Source of the DNA: Paenibacillus rubinfantis
GTDB taxonomy: Bacteria; Bacillota; Bacilli; Paenibacillales; Paenibacillaceae
Reading direction: 5' to 3'
Assembly (NCBI RefSeq): GCF_001486505.1
Contig: NZ_LN909062.1
Span: 191,341 to 255,340 of the forward strand
DNA: 64,000 nucleotides
The notes below the pieces were generated by a model that had not been told where the DNA came from, did not search any database, and was given only the letters and a program-made list of their open reading frames with translations. Positions 16,913 through 24,104 of the stretch are shown here, in pieces. The position numbers were made by a program, and so were the translations under genes. Position 1 is the stretch's first letter. Every line of letters starts with the position of its first letter.

Positions 16913-17173
16913 ATGAAGTGGTCAGAGATAAGGGAGCAATATCCTACTCGTTGGGTTCTCGTTGAAGCGATTTCAGCTACTTCCAGGGAAAGCAAAAGAG
17001 ATATTGAAGAAATGTCTGTGCTTGCTGATTTCGAAGAAACTAAACAAGCTTGGCAGTCTTATAAGAAACATCATCTTTCTGAGCCTTCAAGAGAATTATA
17101 CATCTTTTTTACTGGAAATGAATTCCTTGAGGTTATCGAACAACCATTCATTGGTATCAGAGGTCTGCAATGA
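16913..17173 (+). CDS. Unknown small protein paired with a retropepsin-like protein
   Basis: An 86-residue protein starting at ATG 16913 behind TGGGAGGTT. It begins MKWSEIREQYPTRWVLVEAI and contains SYKKHHLSEPSRELYIFFTG, then NEFLEVIEQPFIGIRGLQ. Its stop overlaps the next start (ATGA), so the two are translated together. Small partners of this form often precede predicted aspartic proteases in bacteria, and a substrate or regulator role for the pair is possible. No function is known to me. Confidence 0.7.
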   Translation: MKWSEIREQYPTRWVLVEAISATSRESKRDIEEMSVLADFEETKQAWQSYKKHHLSEPSRELYIFFTGNEFLEVIEQPFIGIRGLQ

Positions 17174-17556
17174 AAATCAACTTGATAAACGGGTTGCCTG
17201 TTACTGATATTGAACTCATTTATAATTCTCATTCTATGTTATTAGAAAATGTCTTGTTGGACACTGGATGTGCAACGACAATTTTTGATACCGATCTGGT
17301 TGAGAATATTGGACTTGTAATAGATCCACTAAGAGGTAAATCAGTCAGAATGTTTGGAATCGGTGGGCAAAGTGAATTATGCTTTCAACAGCCGATTAAT
17401 AGAATTGAGATTGATAGATTCCTTGTAGAGAATTTTACCTTACAGTTAGGAATGACAAGTGAACCATATGGTTTCAGCGGAATACTTGGTGTAGACTTCT
17501 TTATTGCGGCAAATCTTAATATCGATTTCAACATGATGGAAGTTAGGGCAACCTAA
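17170..17556 (+). CDS. Retropepsin-like aspartic protease
   Basis: A 128-residue protein with the single-domain layout of retroviral-type aspartic proteases: ENVLLDTGCATTIFDTDLV near residues 28-46 carries the catalytic DTG triad, and FSGILGVDFFIAANLNIDF near 100 carries the ILG(x)D hydrophobic element that follows the second half. Such enzymes act as homodimers with one DTG from each subunit. The overlap with the upstream gene (4 nt) shows co-translation. No membrane segment is seen, so it would act in the cytoplasm. The cassette ends GTTAGACGAAGGTTCGG and CCGAACTTTCGTCTAAC pair almost fully. Confidence 0.78.
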   Translation: MKINLINGLPVTDIELIYNSHSMLLENVLLDTGCATTIFDTDLVENIGLVIDPLRGKSVRMFGIGGQSELCFQQPINRIEIDRFLVENFTLQLGMTSEPYGFSGILGVDFFIAANLNIDFNMMEVRAT

Positions 17557-17586
17557 CTTCTATTAATTTGAGGTTCCCGAACTTTC

Positions 17587-17750
17587 GTCTAACGTTTCCG
17601 TGTTCACCACGTCCCAACATCTTAAGCGAACGTTAGTGAGCGGCCGCGATGCGGTTAGGTGGTGCGGATGTGTCCCAGCAATCGCTTCTTCGACTTATCT
17701 CCCGGGACCGAGGGGGGCTTGTCCCCCGATGCGTGAACACATTGTTATAT
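17587..17750 (+). repeat. attC-like site I
   Basis: Subfamily 1. GTCTAAC is a perfect RYYYAAC and is the exact complement of GTTAGAC at the left end of the preceding cassette. Right end GCGTGAACACATTGTTATAT. Hairpins CCGCGATGCGG and GGGGGCTTGTCCCCC are present. Confidence 0.78.
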
Positions 17751-17789
17751 GATGGGGATGCCTTCTCTGAATGTACTTTCAAATATTTC

Positions 17790-18242
17790 TTATTGTTTTG
17801 TATTTTTCTTAAATTCTTCTTTTATTTGATCTACTGGATCCCAAATAGACCAAGCTGCTTCTAAGTAATTCCCTTGGTTATCTCTGAAATAAAAGTACTT
17901 TGCCTCTCCAGCTCCGAGAGTCTCTATGTCTTCAACTGCGATCCCATTCCCTTTTAAGTAGCTATGAGCAAATTCAATATCTGGGCAATTGATAGCCATG
18001 ATTGGAAAAGGTTTCCCATTCCGAGATATTTCCAATCTCTCGTTATCCTCAGTTTCTATGAGTAGTAATGCAATTGAATTCATATGTGGATGATGTAACA
18101 CAGCCAAAAATGAGCCTCGATCCTGAAACTTATTCATCAGTTTGAAATTCAAGTTACGGGTATACCAATCTATAGATTCGTCAACGTTTGAAGTTGGTAC
18201 ATAAACATAACCAATACGTGTAAACGCGAACTCTTTGCTCAC
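17790..18242 (-). CDS. VOC (glyoxalase/bleomycin-resistance fold) family protein
   Basis: A 150-residue protein, GTG start at 18242 with GGAG 9 nt upstream. It opens FTRIGYVYVPTSNVDESIDW YTRNLNFKL (quoted in two parts), the usual first beta-alpha-beta module, and closes with YFYFRDNQGNYLEAAW, where the late Glu is a typical VOC metal ligand. Metal-binding dioxygenase, isomerase and antibiotic-binding activities all occur in the family, so substrate is open. Single gene of the cassette between I and J. Confidence 0.8.
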   Translation of the reverse strand: MSKEFAFTRIGYVYVPTSNVDESIDWYTRNLNFKLMNKFQDRGSFLAVLHHPHMNSIALLLIETEDNERLEISRNGKPFPIMAINCPDIEFAHSYLKGNGIAVEDIETLGAGEAKYFYFRDNQGNYLEAAWSIWDPVDQIKEEFKKNTKQ

Positions 18243-18309
18243 TTACAAACACTCCTTTATTGGTTGGTTGGTTGGTTTATTGGTTTTAACTATGCCTTGC
18301 ATTCCTTTC

Positions 18310-18421
18310 ATATAACGTTCTCAGTGTTCACGAACCTGAAAGGCTTAAGGCTACGTAGGTGCCGGGTGGCTTCGCAAATAAGCCTTGCAGAATCAGGCTC
18401 GAAGCGTGAACGGTGTTATGT
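18310..18421 (+). repeat. attC-like site J (short)
   Basis: Only about 112 bp. ATATAAC, GTGTTCACGAACCTGAAAGG, stem AAGGCTTAAG / AATAAGCCTT, right end GCGTGAACGGTGTTATGT. It lacks the third hairpin. GTTATGTGAAGTTGTTG at its end pairs with CAATAATTTCACATAAC at 18835-18851. Confidence 0.7.
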
Positions 18422-18458
18422 GAAGTTGTTGACTTCTATGTTTAAACCATAGTACGAC

Positions 18459-18797
18459 TTATAAGAACATCCCAGAAGAAGGATCCCTAAATGGATTTTC
18501 TATTAGAATACTTAAAATAGTTTGAATTACTACACTTATTAATATAGTAAAAATAATAGCTTTTTTTAGAGTTTTATATTCTTTACTTTCTATCAGCCCT
18601 TCACAGTAAATTAGAAGTATATTAAGAATGATTGTTGAGTTAAGTAGCATCATAAACCCGCAAACCATTAGATGCCCTAATCCTGTTAAAAATCCCTTAT
18701 TATAAAAACCAGAAAATATAACAAAGAACAATAATACTATAATTATGGGCAAAATTAATGAACCAAGAATACCGAAAACTAGAAATATTGTTTTCAT
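18459..18797 (-). CDS. Unknown small integral membrane protein
   Basis: A 112-residue very hydrophobic protein from ATG 18797. Three membrane helices are evident: residues 4-30 (FLVFGILGSLILPIIIVLLF), 41-65 and 80-98 (KAIIFTILISVVIQTILSIL). No motif recognised. It is a single-gene cassette between sites J and K, in AT-rich DNA. Confidence 0.6.
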   Translation of the reverse strand: MKTIFLVFGILGSLILPIIIVLLFFVIFSGFYNKGFLTGLGHLMVCGFMMLLNSTIILNILLIYCEGLIESKEYKTLKKAIIFTILISVVIQTILSILIENPFRDPSSGMFL

Positions 18798-18844
18798 GTC
18801 TCTCTATGTTCTCCTAATTCATTTATATTCTTATCAATAATTTC

Positions 18845-19004
18845 ACATAACGTGATTGTGTTCACGACGCCCCATCACCTTAAGTACTGTAAGGGAACGG
18901 CCACAATGCGGTTGGGTGGTGCAGATGCGCTCCGGCGTCTACCTCTTCGATTATCTTCCGGGACCAAGACAGCTTGTCTGCGATACGTGAACGCATTACT
19001 ATAT
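18845..19004 (+). repeat. attC-like site K
   Basis: Subfamily 1. ACATAAC, GTGTTCACGACGCCCCATCA, CCACAATGCGG, right end ACGTGAACGCATTACTATAT in which GTT has become ACT. Probably decayed at the crossover core. Confidence 0.68.
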
Positions 19005-19025
19005 GAAGGATAGATCTTCATTTAA

Positions 19026-19508
19026 TCAACCCGCAATATCATCTGGAGCCCAGATAGCAATCCCATCTCCTGGACAACAAACGACTTCCCAGATTTCTTC
19101 TTTATTCGAATTGCCCCAAACTCCAACCTGCCAACTCTCATACTTATCATTGTGACCACTGATAAATAACACTTCACCGGTTTCAAAAGTAATAAATAAA
19201 TGAGGGACTGTATCAGTTAATCTGATGTCAGTAATTTTCTTTAATCTCAATTCACAAACCTTTTTAGTACTCTCTTTCCAATCGAGATTCGGTAATTCAT
19301 GTTCTAATGGTATTTGCAAGGGGAAAGACTTAAATATTTCGAACTTACTCTCTAGATTTATATAAATCTGCCCATCAATTCTTTTAAAGTTTGATTCTGC
19401 CCCTGATAAAATCAACTTTAAGCCGTAAAAATTTAGCCCCTCAATGACTGCACCCATACAAAGGTATTTTAATGTCTTCTCAGCAGTTTCCTTCAAATGA
19501 TTCTCCAT
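19026..19508 (-). CDS. Unknown soluble protein, possibly immunity-like
   Basis: About 160 residues from ATG 19508 (GTGGGAAG upstream); a start six codons earlier is possible. The sequence has a two-part alpha/beta look with SWQVGVWGNSNKEEIWEVVC followed by CPGDGIAIWAPDDIAG. Tryptophan-rich acidic single-domain proteins of this size occur among polymorphic-toxin immunity proteins, but no specific match is claimed. It is the only gene of the cassette between sites K and L. Confidence 0.55.
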   Translation of the reverse strand: MENHLKETAEKTLKYLCMGAVIEGLNFYGLKLILSGAESNFKRIDGQIYINLESKFEIFKSFPLQIPLEHELPNLDWKESTKKVCELRLKKITDIRLTDTVPHLFITFETGEVLFISGHNDKYESWQVGVWGNSNKEEIWEVVCCPGDGIAIWAPDDIAG

Positions 19509-19544
19509 AGAACTTCCCACTTTCATTAAATCTGTCTATCTTTC

Positions 19545-19625
19545 ATCTAACGTCCTATTATTCACGAATCGCCCCAGCCCTAGATAGCTCCTTTCTTAGG
19601 CCGCGTCGTTTGTGCTCTGAGCTTG
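19545..19625 (+). repeat. attC-like site L (truncated)
   Basis: Subfamily 3. Good left end ATCTAAC and TATTCACGAATCGCCCCAGC, but the hairpin is damaged and the right half is lost; only GTGCTCTGAGCTTGTTCCGTG recalls the middle of sites B and F. It marks the decayed right edge of the array. Confidence 0.6.
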
Positions 19626-19634
19626 TTCCGTGAT

Positions 19635-20009
19635 TTATTTTGATGTGAGTTGCAATTCCTCTTTATTCTCATTCCATTCAACTGTTACATGGACGATAGA
19701 ATCTTTAGGTGGAAGGGCACCATTCCCCCCAGATTTTGAAGTGATCACACCATCTACTGATAATTTCGGTTGTTCTCCACTACCACCAACACTGACACCT
19801 TTATATGTATATTTAATTCCAGCTATATCTTTTAGATTTTTTCCTTTGTACTTAATTTTTAATATCGTATTATGATACTCACCATTTGGATTTTCTATTG
19901 TATAGGTTGATGACCAGTTTTTACTCTCACCTTTAAAAACTATAGAGGAATTGTTTGAACAACTACATAGAGTTAGGATCATGGAAATGAATATCATCAT
20001 TTTTTTCAT
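19635..20009 (-). CDS. Unknown lipoprotein
   Basis: A 124-residue protein from ATG 20009 behind GAGGGGAG. The N-terminus MKKMMIFISMILTLCSC ends in a lipobox-like LCSC, so the mature protein is probably lipid-anchored at the outer face of the membrane. The remainder is a small beta-rich domain with a glycine-rich segment (VGGSGEQPKLSVDG). It lies next to the truncated site L and is likely the remains of a last cassette. Confidence 0.65.
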   Translation of the reverse strand: MKKMMIFISMILTLCSCSNNSSIVFKGESKNWSSTYTIENPNGEYHNTILKIKYKGKNLKDIAGIKYTYKGVSVGGSGEQPKLSVDGVITSKSGGNGALPPKDSIVHVTVEWNENKEELQLTSK

Positions 20010-20032
20010 TTAAACTCCCCTCTCACACTGAT

Positions 20033-20262
20033 CTAATTGATAGGGTCTCCCATGTACCCTATATCACTTTCAAAATCTTCGGGATACAGCGTTTCATCCA
20101 TAAAGTACTTCGCTTGAAATGGGGGGGAACAATAACTCATGATGAACGGAATATTGCAGTTCTTTCCACATGGTATCGTTCATAATAGAAGTTAGATTTC
20201 TGTCTGAAATCACATTTAATACTCGGATCTTATTCTTACCAAGGGACAACTGCTTTCACCCG
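20033..20262 (-). pseudogene. Remnant of an unknown gene with a C-tract frameshift
   Basis: On the minus strand the frame KIRVLNVISDRNLTSIMNDT, MWKELQYSVHHELLFPP is open until a run of seven C residues near 20125, where it shifts. The next frame continues FQAKYFMDETLYPEDFESDI then GYMGDPIN and stops at 20033. The join at the homopolymer gives a smooth protein end, so this is the C-terminal part of a former gene or a phase-variable tract. No start or upstream part is seen. Family unknown. Confidence 0.5.
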
Positions 20263-20369
20263 TATCATTCGAAGTTAAAATCTACCCGATTTCACTTCCT
20301 TAATTATACCTCAATTACTTGATTCTGTAATTTAATACAGGAGTAAGATAACATAGAGCACTCGCCTAG

Positions 20370-20398
20370 AAAAAAAGACAGCCCCTCCCAGGGCTGTC
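20370..20398 (-). terminator. Terminator of the sdhCAB operon
   Basis: GACAGCCC / GGGCTGTC (20377-20384, 20391-20398) followed on the minus strand by seven T residues, about 45 nt after sdhB. Confidence 0.85.
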
Positions 20399-20443
20399 TT
20401 CCATTCTTACGGACAAACAATCGCGTAAATCTATCCAACTCGG

Positions 20444-21229
20444 TTACTGCGTAAACCAAGTTTTAAACATATGCTTGGTAGTTGCTTTGTTCATTTCGGC
20501 GATGGAGGTGGTCAGCGGGATGCCTTTCGGGCAGGCGCGGACGCAGTTCTGCGAGTTGCCGCAGCCTTCGATGCCGCCTTCTTCCATCAGCGCTTCCAGA
20601 CGCTCATCGGCGTTCATTTCACCGGTCGGATGCGCGTTGAACAGGCGCACTTGGGAGATGGCTGCCGGACCCATAAAGTCCGTCTTCTCATTGACGTTCG
20701 GGCAAGCCTCCAGGCAGACGCCGCAGGTCATGCACTTGGACAGCTCATACGCCCATTGGCGTTTCTTCTCCGGCATCCGTGGACCTGGTCCGAGATCGTA
20801 CGTACCGTCGATCGGAATCCATGCCTTCACCTTCTTCAGCGCGTTAAACATCCGACTGCGGTCGATGACCAGGTCGCGTACAACCGGGAACGTCTTCATC
20901 GGCTCCACACGAATCGGCTGCTCCAGGTTATCGATCAAGGCCGCGCATGCTTGGCGCGGTTTGCCGTTGATGACCATCGAGCACGCACCGCATACTTCCT
21001 CCAGGCAGTTGGACTCCCAGCAAACCGGCGAGGTGTTCTCGCCGCTCTGGTTCACCGGATTGCGCTGGATTTCCATCAAAGCGCTGATCACGTTCATGCC
21101 GGGACGATAGTCCAGTTCGAATTCTTCCGTATACGATTTCGAGTTTGGATCATCCTGGCGCGTGATGATGAATTTGACTTTTTTGGCCGTAAATTTCTTG
21201 GCCGTTACATCCGTTTCCGCCATTGCCAT
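20444..21229 (-). CDS. sdhB: Succinate dehydrogenase iron-sulfur subunit
   Basis: A 261-residue protein carrying three cysteine clusters: a plant-type [2Fe-2S] group (CWESNCLEEVCGACSMVING then RQAC, residues about 70-97), CMTCGVCLEACP for [4Fe-4S], and CGNSQNCVRACP for [3Fe-4S]. It passes electrons from FAD in SdhA to menaquinone at SdhC. The start at 21229 is 13 nt after the sdhA stop, with GGAGGGG between. It is the last gene of the operon, followed by a terminator. Length and cysteine spacing match Bacillus SdhB. Confidence 0.95.
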   Translation of the reverse strand: MAMAETDVTAKKFTAKKVKFIITRQDDPNSKSYTEEFELDYRPGMNVISALMEIQRNPVNQSGENTSPVCWESNCLEEVCGACSMVINGKPRQACAALIDNLEQPIRVEPMKTFPVVRDLVIDRSRMFNALKKVKAWIPIDGTYDLGPGPRMPEKKRQWAYELSKCMTCGVCLEACPNVNEKTDFMGPAAISQVRLFNAHPTGEMNADERLEALMEEGGIEGCGNSQNCVRACPKGIPLTTSIAEMNKATTKHMFKTWFTQ

Positions 21230-21241
21230 GGGTATCCCCTC

Positions 21242-22987
21242 CTATTTGTCCTTCGAGTAGTCGCGAATCCGCGGCGGGATCAAGGATACGTCGACCGGTT
21301 CATACGAAATTTGCGGGCCGTCCGGCGTCCACGATGCTTTAGTTGTCTTGAGGAATTCCTCGTCGTTCCGATCCGGGAATTCCGGTTTGTAATGCGCGCC
21401 CCGGCTCTCGTTACGCAGCAGTGCACCCAGCGTCATGGCCTCGGCCAGCTCCAGCATGTTCCACAACTGACGGGTAAACGCCGCTCCCGTATTGTTCCAG
21501 CGAGACGTATCGTTGATGTTGATGTTCTTATAACGTTGCTTCAATTCCTTGATTTTGCCGATGGTTGCTTCCAATCTATCGTTGTGACGAACAACCGTCA
21601 TGTTCGCAGTCATCCATTCGCCTAGCTCTTTATGAATGACATAGGCGTTTTCCGTGCCGTTCATGGCCAGAATGCCTTCGTATTTCTCCTCCTGTGCCTT
21701 GCGGGAGCTCTCAAACACGCCCGGACCGAGGTCCTCCGTCGATTTCTTCAGGCCGCGGAGATATTCCACCGCTTTGGGCCCGGCCACCATCCCGCCGTAA
21801 ATGGCCGAAACCAGGGAGTTGGCACCCAGCCGGTTGGCCCCGTGATACTGGTATTCGCATTCGCCCGCGGCAAACAGGCCGGGGATATTGGTCATTTGAT
21901 TGAAATCGACCCACATGCCGCCCATCGAATAATGGACCGCAGGGAAAATCTTCATCGGAATTTTGCGCGGATCATCACCCATGAATTTCTCATATATCTC
22001 GATGATGCCGCCGAGCTTGACGTCAAGCTCTTTCGGATCCTTGTGGGACAAGTCGAGATACACCATGTTCTCGCCGTTAATACCGAGCTTCTGGTCCACA
22101 CATACGTGGAAAATCTCCCGCGTCGCGATATCCCGCGGCACAAGGTTGCCGTAAGCCGGATATTTCTCCTCCAGGAAGTACCACGGTTTCCCGTCCTTGT
22201 ACGTCCAGATCCGCCCGCCTTCGCCGCGCGCCGATTCCGACATCAACCGCAGCTTATCGTCGCCCGGAATCGCCGTTGGGTGAATTTGAATAAACTCGCC
22301 GTTGGCGTACGTTACGCCTTGCTGATACACGGCGCTGGCCGCCGTCCCCGTGTTGATAACCGAGTTCGTTGTTTTACCAAAAATAATCCCAGGGCCCCCC
22401 GACGCCAAAATCACGGCATCCGAAGGGAACGTTGTAATTTCCATCGAGCGCAGGTTCTGCGCCGTAATGCCGCGGCAAACGCCTTCATCATCCAGCACAA
22501 CGGAGAGGAACTCCCAGTTCTCATACTTCGTGACCAGCCCGGCCGCTTCGTGGCGGCGTACCTGCTCATCCAACGCGTACAGCAGCTGTTGTCCGGTCGT
22601 CGCGCCGGCAAATGCCGTGCGGTGATGCTTCGTCCCGCCGAACCGGCGGAAATCCAGCAAACCTTCCGGCGTGCGGTTGAACATAACGCCCATCCGGTCC
22701 ATCAGGTGAATGATGCCGGGCGCCGCCTCGCACATCGCCTTCACCGGCGGCTGATTAGCCAGGAAGTCCCCGCCGTATACCGTGTCGTCGAAATGTTCCC
22801 AAGGGGAGTCGCCTTCCCCTTTTGTATTTACGGCCCCGTTAATGCCGCCTTGCGCGCATACCGAGTGGGAACGTTTCACCGGCACGAGCGAGAAGAGCTG
22901 CACCGGCACGCCCGCTTCAGCCGATTTGATCGTAGCCATCAGGCCGGCCAGGCCGCCGCCAACGACGATTAAGCTTTGTTTAGCCAT
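21242..22987 (-). CDS. sdhA: Succinate dehydrogenase flavoprotein subunit
   Basis: A 581-residue protein with the N-terminal FAD-binding VVGGGLAGLMATIKSAEAG and the HSVCAQGGINGAVN segment around the histidine that carries covalent FAD. FRRFGGTKHHRTAFAG and MGGMWVDFNQMTNIPGLFAAGE are typical of the Bacillus-type enzyme. Oxidises succinate to fumarate in the TCA cycle and on the inner face of the membrane. AGGAGTTG precedes ATG 22987. The leader between sdhC and sdhA (160 nt) contains two tandem copies of a 64-bp repeat, which is long for an operon spacer. Confidence 0.95.
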   Translation of the reverse strand: MAKQSLIVVGGGLAGLMATIKSAEAGVPVQLFSLVPVKRSHSVCAQGGINGAVNTKGEGDSPWEHFDDTVYGGDFLANQPPVKAMCEAAPGIIHLMDRMGVMFNRTPEGLLDFRRFGGTKHHRTAFAGATTGQQLLYALDEQVRRHEAAGLVTKYENWEFLSVVLDDEGVCRGITAQNLRSMEITTFPSDAVILASGGPGIIFGKTTNSVINTGTAASAVYQQGVTYANGEFIQIHPTAIPGDDKLRLMSESARGEGGRIWTYKDGKPWYFLEEKYPAYGNLVPRDIATREIFHVCVDQKLGINGENMVYLDLSHKDPKELDVKLGGIIEIYEKFMGDDPRKIPMKIFPAVHYSMGGMWVDFNQMTNIPGLFAAGECEYQYHGANRLGANSLVSAIYGGMVAGPKAVEYLRGLKKSTEDLGPGVFESSRKAQEEKYEGILAMNGTENAYVIHKELGEWMTANMTVVRHNDRLEATIGKIKELKQRYKNININDTSRWNNTGAAFTRQLWNMLELAEAMTLGALLRNESRGAHYKPEFPDRNDEEFLKTTKASWTPDGPQISYEPVDVSLIPPRIRDYSKDK

Positions 22988-23006
22988 TCTATTTCAACTC
23001 CTAAAA

Positions 23007-23134
23007 GTTTTGTGAGCGTTACATCAACGAGTATTCTACGAACAAAACTTGCCTCGTAAGCATTCGCTTAGTTTTGTGAGCGTTACATCAACGAGTATTC
23101 TACGAACAAAACTTGCCTCGTAAGCATTCGCTTA
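23007..23134. repeat. Two identical 64-bp tandem repeats between sdhC and sdhA
   Basis: The unit starts GTTTTGTGAGCGTTACATCA and ends TCGTAAGCATTCGCTTA. The two copies (23007-23070, 23071-23134) appear identical. Within each, GTTTTGT and ACAAAAC are inverted and could form a hairpin in the sdh transcript. It looks like an intergenic repeat element rather than part of either gene. Confidence 0.8.
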
Positions 23135-23149
23135 GCCTCTAATCCAAAC

Positions 23150-23821
23150 CTAAGCCAGCCAAGCCTTGGCCGTTACCAGCAAAGCCGTACCTTCCGCCTG
23201 GAATTCCGCGCCGCGGAAAGCGATCAGCGACCAGACAAACATGATGGCAACGATGGCGAACAAGCTCATGCAAATATACGAGGACACGCGCTGCGCCCGT
23301 GGACCCACCGTGACGCCCCAGCTGACCAGGAACGACCACAACCCGTTCGTGAAGTGGAACGCGGCCGACACAACCCCGATCAAATACAACACGAAGAAGA
23401 TTGGGTTGCTGACAATGTCATGCATCACGCCGCCTAATTCCTCATGCGTGACATTCCCCAGCGCCACCTGTACGCGGGTCTCCACCACATGCCAAATCAC
23501 GAACACAAACGCGATTACACCGGTAATCCGCTGCAGCAAATAACGCAGGTTACGTTCGGTTGGGAACCGCCCGTTGTTCGGCTTGGCCTGAAACGCGATA
23601 TACATTCCATAAACCCCGTGATACAACAACGGCAGCCAAATCCCGAAAATCTCCAAAACCAAGACGAGCGGCAAGCTGTTTAAGAATGCCACGGCCTCTT
23701 TAAACCCTTCGCTCCCGCCTTCAACCGCCGAAAAGTTGGTGATCATGTGCTCGAGCAGGAAAAACCCCAGCGGAATGACGCCCAGCAATGAGTGCAGTTT
23801 TCTGGAATAAAACCCTTTCAT
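23150..23821 (-). CDS. sdhC: Succinate dehydrogenase cytochrome b558 subunit
   Basis: About 223 residues from ATG 23821, chosen because GAAAGGGG lies 11 nt upstream; an in-frame ATG at 23845 has no clear site. Five membrane helices are visible, and histidines in KLHSLLGVIPLGFFLLEH, VIWHVVETR and AAFHFTNGLW are placed as the axial ligands of the two b hemes in the Bacillus-type diheme subunit. It anchors SdhAB to the membrane and holds the menaquinone site. First gene of the operon. Confidence 0.93.
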   Translation of the reverse strand: MKGFYSRKLHSLLGVIPLGFFLLEHMITNFSAVEGGSEGFKEAVAFLNSLPLVLVLEIFGIWLPLLYHGVYGMYIAFQAKPNNGRFPTERNLRYLLQRITGVIAFVFVIWHVVETRVQVALGNVTHEELGGVMHDIVSNPIFFVLYLIGVVSAAFHFTNGLWSFLVSWGVTVGPRAQRVSSYICMSLFAIVAIMFVWSLIAFRGAEFQAEGTALLVTAKAWLA

Positions 23822-24104
23822 AAGTGCGTGTACCCCTTTCTCCATCCATCGTCCGTTTCAACTTGCGCAAAATCATTCAAAAATCGACTATACGGGGCGC
23901 GGTCATTGTATATGATAAATACCACACCACAGTCGGCTGTTCCCCTTTGTGCCTAAAGTAACATGTGAACAACTTGTGTCACTTTTCATGTTACTCCTTT
24001 TTATCTTATAATGGAATTGCAATATATTTATTAATCATTATAACGAATTCACATAAGCAAACCTGTCGAATCCTGTCATCCGCCCAGAAAAAGGAGGTCT
24101 CCCC

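Larger units (their letters stand above)
11829..19630. mobile_element. Integron-like gene-cassette array without integrase (CALIN-like)
   Basis: Twelve related GC-rich repeats alternate with AT-rich segments that each hold one or two small unrelated genes. Each repeat starts with RYYYAAC (for example GTCTAAC), then an inner element like GTRTTCACG, and ends with its complement CGTGAAYAC and GTTRRRY. The right end GCGTGAACACATTGTTAGAC (16799-16818) agrees at 17 of 20 positions with the classical 59-be right-hand consensus as I recall it. The left end of each gene segment is complementary over 16-18 nt to its right end and co-varies, as expected of cassettes that close into circles. No tyrosine recombinase of the IntI type is encoded here. 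Genes lie in both orientations, with a majority on the minus strand. Confidence 0.7.

Noticed and set aside
11829..19625. The twelve repeats as insertion sequences or MITEs
   Set aside because: No target-site duplications or transposase. The complementary ends flank the gene segments, not the repeats, which fits cassettes rather than inserted repeats.
20471..22972. Long plus-strand open frames of 384 and 446 codons
   Set aside because: They are antisense shadows of sdhB and sdhA, which have intact cofactor motifs on the minus strand.
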